Of a DNA stretch of 6,294 bases, positions 1-5,880 are shown in pieces. A program made the position numbers and the translations under genes. The stretch comes from Sphingomonadaceae bacterium. GTDB taxonomy: Bacteria > Pseudomonadota > Alphaproteobacteria > Sphingomonadales > Sphingomonadaceae. The notes under the pieces were generated by a model. The model worked only from the letters and a program-made list of their open reading frames with translations, ran no database searches and was not told where the DNA came from. The stretch spans positions 1 to 6,294 of the forward strand of contig JAFAZM010000306.1 of the NCBI GenBank assembly GCA_019239785.1, read 5' to 3'. Within the stretch, counting starts at the first letter, position 1; each line of letters opens with the position of its first letter.

Positions 1-378
1 GTTCCGACCAACAAGGCGGAAAGCGTCGGCATGCGCAAGCTCTCCTCGGACAAGACGATGCAGGAGGCGCTGACCACGCTGAAGGGCAAGCCGCGGATCA
101 AGCGCACCATGTGGTCGCGCCGCGCGCAGGAATATGAGGCGAAGATCAATTCGGGCGACCTCGTGTCGATCGCCGAGGTGGTCCGCGACCTTTTCCGCCC
201 CGACGATGCGCCCGAGCAGTCCTATTCCGAGCGGCAGATTTTCGAGGCCGCCTCGACGCGCCTGGCCCGCGAGCTCGGCGCGATGGAGCAGATCGACGAG
301 CGCGCCGCGCTCGAGAAACTGCTCGACATCCTCAACAAGGCTTCGGTGCTGCACCAGAAGGTGAAGATCGAAGCCTGA
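1..378 (+). CDS. CarD/CdnL-family RNA polymerase-binding transcriptional regulator (5' end cut off by window)
   Basis: The frame is open from base 1, so the gene is missing its 5' end; 125 residues are visible of a family usually about 160-170 long. The first residues (VPTNKAESVGMRKLSS) match the end of the N-terminal Tudor-like domain that binds the RNA polymerase beta subunit. The rest is the helical C-terminal domain, including the MWSRRAQEYEAKINSGDL stretch whose tryptophan in this family contacts the upstream edge of the -10 element, followed by SYSERQIFEAA. CarD/CdnL proteins stabilise open promoter complexes, notably at rRNA and growth genes, and act in the cytoplasm on the nucleoid. 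The methionine at base 31 is internal, because conserved family sequence continues upstream of it. An intrinsic terminator lies 24 bases after the stop, so the gene ends its transcription unit. Family call is firm; CdnL versus another CarD paralog cannot be settled from the fragment. Confidence 0.92.
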   Translation, partial: VPTNKAESVGMRKLSSDKTMQEALTTLKGKPRIKRTMWSRRAQEYEAKINSGDLVSIAEVVRDLFRPDDAPEQSYSERQIFEAASTRLARELGAMEQIDERAALEKLLDILNKASVLHQKVKIEA

Positions 379-402
379 GCCGGCTTGTCGCGGCTTGCGA
401 GG

Positions 403-432
403 GGGGCGGTCCGGAAACGGACCGCCCCTTTT
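403..432 (+). terminator. Rho-independent terminator of the carD/cdnL gene
   Basis: A perfect 11-bp GC-rich stem (403-413 with 418-428) closes a GAAA tetraloop (414-417) and is followed directly by TTTT (429-432). It starts 24 bases after the stop codon. No matching T-run lies on the other side, so it acts on the plus strand only. Confidence 0.93.
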
Positions 433-460
433 GCATGTCCCCGGGCCATCCGACCGCCAT

Positions 461-572
461 CCCGGCCCTTCGACGCCGCCCGCGGCGGCGCTCAGGATAA
501 ACCCGCCCTGGATCTCGGGACGAGAAGTCTCGGCGGGTCCCGAGCGTGTCCGGCCTTCGCTGGGATGACGGG
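461..572. repeat. Intergenic dispersed repeat (REP-like), two motif blocks
   Basis: This non-coding spacer holds two motifs that I recognise as common dispersed intergenic repeats of alphaproteobacteria. The first is CCCTTCGAC...GCTCAGGATAAACCC (467-503), split by a 7-bp GC hairpin (474-480 with 484-490, loop CGC). The second is a block running from CTGGATCTCGGGA to GGCCTTCGCTGGGATGACGG (508-571); in one frame it reads the familiar pseudo-peptide CPAFAGMTG. Inverted pairs inside it include ACCCGCC (501-507) with GGCGGGT (532-538), CTCGGGA (514-520) with TCCCGAG (538-544), and CGAG/CTCG (521-524 with 529-532). Only one copy lies in the window, so its repetitive nature rests on recall of these motifs. 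Confidence 0.55.
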
Positions 573-579
573 TTATCTC

Positions 580-607
580 TTGCCTCTGTTTCTCAACTGT
601 GTATTAT
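580..607 (+). promoter_or_regulatory. Sigma70-like promoter of the DUF2807 gene
   Basis: A -35-like TTGCCT (580-585) and a -10-like TATTAT (602-607) are separated by 16 bases, in an AT-rich island that stands out from the surrounding GC-rich DNA. A start site near 613-615 would leave a leader of about 20 bases that contains the ribosome binding site AGGAGA (623-628). Confidence 0.6.
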
Positions 608-619
608 GCACATAACACA
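600..619. promoter_or_regulatory. Operator-like dyad overlapping the -10 element
   Basis: The 20 bases form an interrupted palindrome centred between 609 and 610: TGT-a-TTATG-ca-CATAA-c-ACA. Eight of ten base pairs match, counting the unpaired centre. The dyad covers the -10 hexamer and the expected transcription start, the classic position for a repressor. PadR and GntR/YtrA regulators use AT-rich dyads of similar size and often control genes for envelope proteins, but no regulator gene lies nearby, so the binding protein is unknown. The symmetry is seen directly; the repressor role is inferred. Confidence 0.55.
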
Positions 620-634
620 GCCAGGAGAGACAAG

Positions 635-1366
635 ATGCGCACGATCGCCCTGATCAGCACTGTCGCGCTCGCCGCTTTCGCCACCGCCTGCCATGCCGTC
701 GGCAATGCCGAGGAGACCGGCCCGCGCGCGCAGCGCGACTTCCCGGTCGCCGGCGCCTTCGACAAGATCGCGCTGGAGGGCTCGCCCGACGTCGTCGTCA
801 CCGTCGGCGGAGCGGCTGCGGTCCATGCCGAGGGCGACCAGGAAATGATCGACCGGCTGGAGATCGTCAACGAGAACGGCCAGCTCCGGATCGGCTACAG
901 GCACGATTCGGGCAGCTGGTTCTCATGGAGCCATCATCGCGGCGTCACCGTTCATGTCACCCTGCCCGCTCTGGCTGGCGCGTCGATCGCCGGCTCGGGC
1001 GACATGCGGATCGACCGCGTCCAGGGCCCGGCCTTCGCCGGCACCGTCACCGGCTCGGGCGGGATGAACGTCGCCAGCCTCACCGCCGACCAGGCGAGCT
1101 TCTCGGTCACCGGCTCTGGCGACATCACCGCCGCCGGCCGCGCCCGTCAGGCGAACGCCTCGATCACCGGCTCCGGCGACCTGCACCTCACCCAGCTCGA
1201 GGCCGCCAACGCCACCGTCGCCGTGGCAGGCTCCGGCGACATCGGCATACGCGCCACCGAGACTGCGGCGATCGAGCTGCGCGGCTCCGGCGACGTCACC
1301 GTCGCCGGCCCGGCCCGCTGCACGATTAACAAGTCCGGCTCCGGCGACGTCCACTGCGGGGCGTAA
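635..1366 (+). CDS. Exported DUF2807 (head GIN domain) protein with GSGD repeats
   Basis: The 243-residue product begins with a secretion signal (residues 1 to about 21, hydrophobic core IALISTVALAAFATAC). Cleavage could follow CHA, or Cys19 could be a weak lipobox (ATAC), so it is periplasmic or a lipoprotein. Residues 35-115 form the first part of the DUF2807 fold (FDKIALEGSPDVVVTVGG). Then seven GSGD-type turns follow at residues 120, 140, 160, 179, 199, 217 and 235, spaced 18-20 residues; the second reads GSGG. This ladder is typical of the family, which Pfam calls a putative autotransporter adhesin head GIN domain and which is expected to form a right-handed beta-helix. The start at 635 is preferred over the upstream ATG at 599 because AGGAGA (623-628) precedes it at the right distance and the signal peptide then sits at the N-terminus; 599 also lies before the predicted transcription start. 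It stands alone, convergent with the tonB-like gene. Biological role and ligand are unknown. Confidence 0.88.
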   Translation: MRTIALISTVALAAFATACHAVGNAEETGPRAQRDFPVAGAFDKIALEGSPDVVVTVGGAAAVHAEGDQEMIDRLEIVNENGQLRIGYRHDSGSWFSWSHHRGVTVHVTLPALAGASIAGSGDMRIDRVQGPAFAGTVTGSGGMNVASLTADQASFSVTGSGDITAAGRARQANASITGSGDLHLTQLEAANATVAVAGSGDIGIRATETAAIELRGSGDVTVAGPARCTINKSGSGDVHCGA

Positions 1367-1383
1367 GTCGGAAGCCGCCCCGC

Positions 1384-1405
1384 GCGCAAGCCGATAGGCT
1401 TGCGC
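1384..1405 (+). terminator. GC-rich hairpin downstream of the DUF2807 gene
   Basis: A perfect 9-bp stem (GCGCAAGCC at 1384-1392 with GGCTTGCGC at 1397-1405) closes a GATA loop 17 bases after the stop codon. There is no T-run, so it may protect the 3' end or assist termination instead of being a canonical intrinsic terminator. Confidence 0.4.
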
Positions 1406-1457
1406 CGCGGAGCAGGCCCGACCGGCCGACGGGACGGCGACAGCCGGACCCGTTCGA

Positions 1458-1483
1458 CGTCACGCCACAATGGTGGCGTGACG
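1458..1483. terminator. Hairpin between convergent DUF2807 and tonB-like genes
   Basis: A perfect 11-bp stem (1458-1468 with 1473-1483) encloses an AATG loop and lies 7 bases beyond the end of the minus-strand tonB-like gene. No T-run follows on either strand. Its place in a convergent junction suggests a shared bidirectional transcript-end structure. Confidence 0.45.
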
Positions 1484-1490
1484 GACTGGT

Positions 1491-2150
1491 TCAGCCCTGA
1501 TCCTGAATCCGGAAGGCCACGGACATCACCCGCGTCTCCTCGACCGGGCGGCCGTCGACCGTCGCCGGACGGAAGCGCCAGTGGCGGAGCGCCTGCTGCT
1601 GTGTCGCTCGCCAGAAGGCATCGCTGGTCGCCGAGACGAGGGCGATGTCGGTCACCCGCCCGTCCAGCCCGATCGTGATCCGGACCTGGACCCGGCCGTC
1701 CCGCTGGGCGCGTTCCTCAGAGGGCGGATAAGGCGGCTGTAGGCCGCTTGACATGTCGAGTTGGGCGGCGCGGCGGACGGGCACGTGCACCGGCTCCGGC
1801 GGCAAGCGCGGTATGTCGAGAGCGGTGCCGGCTGTTTCGGTGTGCGCTGTCTGTGGCGGGCCCGGGTCGAACGGCGGGCCGAGCGGCGGTGTGTCGTAAA
1901 GCGGCGGCAACTGGTCAACATGCTCCATCGGGCGCTGCGGCTGCTCGGGCCGGGGCGGCGGGGGCGGCCGGTCCGGGGGCGGATCCGGAGTCAGCGGGAT
2001 CAGGGTCACCGTTGTCCGGTCGATGATGTGCTGGAAGGCGGGTCCCTTGACCAGCACCACGGCGGCGATCAGCGCCCCGTGGAGCAGGATGACCAGCCCG
2101 AGGCTGGCCGGGCTGCGCTGCTTCTGCGCGAAGAAGCCGGTTTCAGGCAT
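1491..2150 (-). CDS. TonB-family energy transducer (periplasmic-spanning, proline-rich)
   Basis: The 219-residue protein has the three-part TonB plan. A short cytoplasmic N-terminus leads into one membrane anchor (about residues 16-35, LGLVILLHGALIAAVVLVKG). A proline-rich periplasmic linker (about 52-125) includes PDPPPDRPPPPPRP. A C-terminal TonB domain (about 137-215) carries YPPSEERAQRDGRVQVRITI, then GLDGRVTDIALVSATSD and the conserved WRFRPA motif. TonB proteins pass the energy of the inner-membrane proton gradient, through ExbB/ExbD, to outer-membrane receptors for siderophores, vitamins or sugars. No exbB, exbD or receptor gene is in the window, so the partner is unknown; these bacteria usually have several TonB paralogs. 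The start is supported by GAGGAGAA about 6 bases upstream of the ATG. It follows gltX on the same strand after 97 bases but has its own likely promoter. Confidence 0.87.
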   Translation of the reverse strand: MPETGFFAQKQRSPASLGLVILLHGALIAAVVLVKGPAFQHIIDRTTVTLIPLTPDPPPDRPPPPPRPEQPQRPMEHVDQLPPLYDTPPLGPPFDPGPPQTAHTETAGTALDIPRLPPEPVHVPVRRAAQLDMSSGLQPPYPPSEERAQRDGRVQVRITIGLDGRVTDIALVSATSDAFWRATQQQALRHWRFRPATVDGRPVEETRVMSVAFRIQDQG

Positions 2151-2171
2151 GACGATTCTCCTCGTCCTCGC

Positions 2172-2188
2172 GCCGGCTTGATGCCGGC
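2172..2188 (-). promoter_or_regulatory. Small hairpin in the predicted tonB-like leader
   Basis: GCCGGC (2172-2177) and GCCGGC (2183-2188) pair in a 6-bp stem with a 5-base loop. In the minus-strand transcript it sits just before the ribosome binding site, between the predicted start site near 2198 and the ATG at 2150. It could modulate or protect the leader, or act as a weak gltX transcript end. No T-run follows. Confidence 0.3.
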
Positions 2189-2204
2189 TGCGAGTCGATG
2201 ATAC

Positions 2205-2234
2205 ATTATATCGTCATGTTATACCATATCCTAA
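2205..2234 (-). promoter_or_regulatory. Likely promoter of the tonB-like gene
   Basis: On the minus strand a perfect TATAAT (2210 down to 2205) lies in an AT-rich island between gltX and the tonB-like gene. A weak -35 match TTAGGA (2234 to 2229) stands 18 bases upstream. The start site would fall near 2198, giving a leader of about 48 bases. The flanking ACAT/ATGT and GATA/TATC inverted pairs are too short to call an operator. Confidence 0.5.
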
Positions 2235-2243
2235 ATGCAGGAC

Positions 2244-3575
2244 CTACGCGCCTGCCGCCTCCCGCAGCCGCGCCACCGCCTCCTCGCGCCCGATCAGCGG
2301 CAGCAGCACCCCCATTTCGGGGCCGCTGTCGCGACCGGTGAGCGCCAGCCGGAGCGGATGGAAGAGGGCCCTGCCGCTGCGCTCCGGCTTCAATGCGGCG
2401 ACGAGCTGCGGCCAGGGCGCTTCGCGCCAGTCGAGCCCGGCGGCGGCCTCGGCGGCGCCGGCGAGGAAGTCGCGATCCTCCTCGGCCGCGGGCCGCGCGA
2501 CATGGCCGTGGAGGATCTCCCACCAATCCGCCGCCGCGGCGACGTTGCGCAGGTTCGGCCGGATCGCCGCCCAATCGTCCGCGCTCATCCCGTCGGGCAG
2601 CCGGTCCGCCACCGCTTCGAACGGAAGCTGATGGAGGATGCGCGCATTGAGCGCCGCCAGCTCCTCCAGATCGAACCGCGCCGGCGCCCGGCCGAAGCTC
2701 GCGAAATCGAAGCCTTCGATCAGCGGCTCGAGCGAAGTCGCCGGCTCGACCGGCAGCGCGGTGCCAATCCGCGCCAGCTTGGCGAGAAGGGCGATCGGTT
2801 CGATCCCCGCATCCCGCATCGCCTCGACGCCGAGCGAGCCGAGCCGCTTGGAGAGCTTGCCCTCCGAGCCGACCAGCAGCGCCTCGTGCGCGAAAGCGGG
2901 CGGCGCCGCGCAAAGCGCCTCGAACATCTGGATCTGCAGCCCGGTATTGGTGACATGATCCTCGCCGCGCACGACATGGGTGACGCCCATTTCGAGATCG
3001 TCGACGACGCTCGGCAGCATGTAGAGCCAGGAGCCGTCCTCGCGCCGCACCACCGGATCGCTGAGCAGAGCCGGATCGAGCTGCTGGGGGCCGCGGATCA
3101 GATCGTGCCACGCGATCGGCGCGCCATGGTCGAGCTTGAACCGCCAATGCGGCTTACGCCCCTCCGCCTCCAGCCGCGCACGCTCGGTGTCGGTCAGCGC
3201 CAAAGCGGCGCGGTCGTAGACCGGCGGCAGGCCGCGGCCGAGCAGCACCTTGCGCCTGAGCTCCAGCTCCTGCGCGGTCTCATAGGCCGGATAGACGCGC
3301 CCCGCCTCGGCGAGCCGCGCCAGCGCCGCCTCGTAGCGGTCGAAGCGGGCGGACTGCCGGTCCTCCTCGTCGGCATCGAGCCCGAGCCAGGCGAGGTCCT
3401 CCCGGATCGCGGCCACGAATTCCTCGCGGCTTCGCTCGAGGTCGGTGTCGTCGATCCTGAGGATGAACCTGCCGCCCTGCTTGCGCGCCCACAGCCAATT
3501 GTGCAGTCCGGTGCGGATATTGCCGACATGGAGCCGGCCGGTCGGCGAAGGGGCGAAGCGGGTGACGACCTTCAT
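2244..3575 (-). CDS. gltX: Glutamyl-tRNA synthetase (GluRS), zinc-motif-less type
   Basis: The 443-residue class I aminoacyl-tRNA synthetase charges tRNA with glutamate in the cytoplasm. The HIGH signature appears as HVGN (residues 16-19) inside RFAPSPTGRLHVGNIRTGLH. The ERIEDTD equivalent is LRIDDTDLERS (39-49). The KMSKS loop is KLSKR (240-244). The C-terminal anticodon-binding part ends with LRLALTGRDSGPEMGVLLPLIG. The cysteines of the zinc site found in E. coli-type GluRS (C-x-C after the acceptor insertion) are absent: the region reads VYPAYETAQ (94-102), and the only cysteine is at 222. The length and the GNIRT version of the first motif recall the second GluRS paralog common in alphaproteobacteria, which in some bacteria prefers tRNA-Gln for the GatCAB pathway; that specificity is inferred here, not shown. 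The ATG overlaps the TGA of the upstream YcxB-like gene by 4 bases, so translation is probably coupled. A modest AGGGAC precedes it by 8 bases. Confidence 0.94.
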   Translation of the reverse strand: MKVVTRFAPSPTGRLHVGNIRTGLHNWLWARKQGGRFILRIDDTDLERSREEFVAAIREDLAWLGLDADEEDRQSARFDRYEAALARLAEAGRVYPAYETAQELELRRKVLLGRGLPPVYDRAALALTDTERARLEAEGRKPHWRFKLDHGAPIAWHDLIRGPQQLDPALLSDPVVRREDGSWLYMLPSVVDDLEMGVTHVVRGEDHVTNTGLQIQMFEALCAAPPAFAHEALLVGSEGKLSKRLGSLGVEAMRDAGIEPIALLAKLARIGTALPVEPATSLEPLIEGFDFASFGRAPARFDLEELAALNARILHQLPFEAVADRLPDGMSADDWAAIRPNLRNVAAAADWWEILHGHVARPAAEEDRDFLAGAAEAAAGLDWREAPWPQLVAALKPERSGRALFHPLRLALTGRDSGPEMGVLLPLIGREEAVARLREAAGA

Positions 3576-4093
3576 GTTGCGCCGTCCCTAGGGCTCCGGG
3601 GATGGGCCAGCAACACGCCGCGCAGGTCCTCGGTCTGCTCGCGGGTCAGGGCTCGGGCCGGAAGAACCAGCAACATATAGTCCGAAAGCAGGAAGACGAA
3701 GCCGTGAGCACCTGCGAACCAGCGATGGAGCTCACGCCAGCGGACCCGCGTCAGGCCTGCATCGGACTCCGCCTCCAGGCCTTCTTCGTCCCACACGAAC
3801 CGATTGGGTGTGAGAAGCGATGGCCGCTGTTGCAGCATGCGGCGGACGCGGCGGGGGACCAGCAGCCAATGCGAAAGCTGGATTGCGGCAAACACGGCGC
3901 TTCCGACAGCGACATAGGCCAGTAGCCGCCATTCGCCGTCGTTGATCCAGGTCACGATGCCAATCAGTAACGATGCTCCGAGCGCGGCACCGATCCAGCG
4001 CATGTTCGGAGCGGTCAGATAGCGGAGCAGCCAAGCGCGATTGGCTGCCACATAGTCGGCTTCATTCGGCGTGAAGTTGACCTCTCGATCCAT
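3572..4093 (-). CDS. YcxB-like membrane protein (paralog B)
   Basis: The 173-residue protein resembles the YcxB-like family, whose function is unknown. It has two membrane segments (about residues 31-50 and 56-79) and a basic turn RRVRRM right after the second. A soluble C-terminal domain follows (about 97-160) with the family pattern FVWDEEGLEAES, RVRWRELHRW and LLVLPARALT. Its N-terminus (EVNFTPNEADYVAANRAWL) and C-terminal domain align with the next gene upstream, marking the two as tandem paralogs. The segment 3661-3720 has 32 G/C in 60 bases, clearly lower than the neighbouring genes, which suggests a different history or relaxed constraint. A GAGG about 7 bases upstream of the ATG supports the start. 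It lies 61 bases after paralog A, and its TGA overlaps the gltX ATG, so all three are likely one operon. Confidence 0.75.
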   Translation of the reverse strand: MDREVNFTPNEADYVAANRAWLLRYLTAPNMRWIGAALGASLLIGIVTWINDGEWRLLAYVAVGSAVFAAIQLSHWLLVPRRVRRMLQQRPSLLTPNRFVWDEEGLEAESDAGLTRVRWRELHRWFAGAHGFVFLLSDYMLLVLPARALTREQTEDLRGVLLAHPRSPRDGAT

Positions 4094-4154
4094 TGTGGCC
4101 TCTTGCTCCGTCGCCGTTGCGTATCGGCTGAGCTGGTAAGCGGCAACGCACCAC

Positions 4155-4685
4155 TCAGAAAAGCGGCGGACCGAACCTTTCCGCGGTTGCGCGCAAGTCC
4201 GCTGCCTCGGCGTCGCTCAGCGCGCGCCGCGGCACGAAATGGACGCCGCGCTCGCTGACCGCGAACAGGAAGGCGTGGCGCCCCTCGGACCAGCGGTAGA
4301 GCTCGGCCCAGGCGATGCGGGAGTCGCTCGAGGCGGAGCGCCAGCCGATCCCTTCGTCGGACCAGCAATAGAGCTGCTCCTTCTGGACCGCCTTGTTCTG
4401 GCGGAAGGTCCGCCGCGCCTGCGCCGGCAAGGCGGCGAAGCGGATCGCGAGGATCAGCACGACGAGCAGGATCGCGCCGAGACCGGCGCCCAACGCGATC
4501 GGCACCACCCGCTCCGGCGGCGCTTCCGGCTTCAGCGCGAAGATCAAGGCGAGGCAGGCAGCGGCCGCGCCGGCCGCGAGCGTCGCCCAAAGCTGCCGCG
4601 GCCGGGCAAGGTCGCGCCGCGCCCAGTCGCGCGTCGCCGCGACCACGTCCGTCTCGGTCGGCATGAAGGCGACTTCGCCCGCCAT
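4155..4685 (-). CDS. YcxB-like membrane protein (paralog A), first gene of the gltX operon
   Basis: The 176-residue protein shares the plan of its neighbour: a short amphipathic N-terminus, two membrane segments (about 33-51 and 62-82), and a C-terminal YcxB-like domain (about 102-170) with LYCWSDEGIGWRS, RIAWAELYRW and HFVPRRALSDAEA. The start at 4685 was chosen although the frame stays open much further upstream, because AGGAG lies 6-10 bases before it and because MAGEVAFMPTETD aligns residue for residue with MDREVNFTPNEAD of paralog B. The longer reading would run antisense through most of prs. It is divergent from prs, with 78 bases between the two start codons. The molecular function of the family is unknown; the topology places a small domain on one face of the inner membrane. 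Confidence 0.78.
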   Translation of the reverse strand: MAGEVAFMPTETDVVAATRDWARRDLARPRQLWATLAAGAAAACLALIFALKPEAPPERVVPIALGAGLGAILLVVLILAIRFAALPAQARRTFRQNKAVQKEQLYCWSDEGIGWRSASSDSRIAWAELYRWSEGRHAFLFAVSERGVHFVPRRALSDAEAADLRATAERFGPPLF

Positions 4686-4763
4686 CCTGTCTCCTACTCC
4701 CTTCCCCTGATCCCATCGTGACAATAAGGAGACGTTAATCGGGGCGACGAGGATACAGGGCCG
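4686..4763. promoter_or_regulatory. Divergent intergenic region between the YcxB/gltX operon and prs
   Basis: These 78 bases must carry promoters for both directions unless prs is read through from elsewhere. I can see TTGTCA on the minus strand (complement of 4719-4724) as a 5-of-6 match to a -35, and GTTAAT (4734-4739) as a weak plus-strand -10, but neither has a convincing partner at normal spacing. No exact promoter is called. Confidence 0.4.
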
Positions 4764-5699
<936 letters not shown>

Positions 5700-5700
5700 T

Positions 5701-5742
5701 GCGGTTGATCTGCTTGCATCAGATCGACCGCTCCAGGTTTTT
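5701..5742 (+). terminator. Intrinsic terminator of prs
   Basis: A 12-bp stem with one G-U wobble (5701-5712 with 5720-5731) and a 7-base loop starts one base after the prs stop codon. A five-T run (5738-5742) follows after a 6-base gap, which is looser than a textbook terminator but plausible. Confidence 0.7.
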
Positions 5743-5868
5743 GATTTGCCGCTGCTACCGCGCAAAGATCGGATTCACGTCGGAAAAAGATCAGGCTCCG
5801 GCCATCCCATTCCCTGCGATGGGCTGACAATCCTCCTCAGACGGGCCGCGTAGCCAGCGGACCACATG

Positions 5869-5875
5869 AAGGAGG
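5869..5875 (+). promoter_or_regulatory. Strong ribosome binding site fixing the start at 5881
   Basis: AAGGAGG is a perfect anti-16S match with 5 bases before the ATG at 5881. It rules against the in-frame ATG at 5866, which lies upstream of the site. Confidence 0.85.
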
Positions 5876-5880
5876 AAGCA

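Noticed and set aside
385..615. Small plus-strand open frame containing CPAFAGMTG
   Set aside because: It runs through the cdnL terminator and the dispersed repeat; this pseudo-peptide is a common by-product of that repeat.
599..634. Upstream ATG giving a 12-residue longer DUF2807 protein
   Set aside because: It lies inside the promoter/operator, lacks a ribosome binding site, and would put MYYAHNTARRDK before the signal peptide.
2200..2219. Second operator near the tonB-like promoter (ACAT/ATGT and GATA/TATC pairs)
   Set aside because: Only four contiguous pairs match in either arrangement, and it does not share the TTATG-ca-CATAA core seen at 600-619.
2235..3680. Plus-strand open frame of 481 codons opposite gltX
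   Set aside because: It is a high-GC codon shadow of gltX with low-complexity arginine/glutamate-rich sequence and no recognisable domain.
4115..4148. Hairpin CGTTGC/GCAACG between the two YcxB-like genes
   Set aside because: The stem is 6 bp with a 22-base loop and no T-run, so it is likely chance.
5741..5769. TTGATT / AAAGAT as a promoter for the proline-rich gene
   Set aside because: The -10 matches only three of six positions, and the -35 overlaps the prs terminator T-run.
5806..5823. CCCAT/ATGGG inverted pair before the proline-rich gene
   Set aside because: A 5-bp stem with an 8-base loop is too weak to call a structure or operator.
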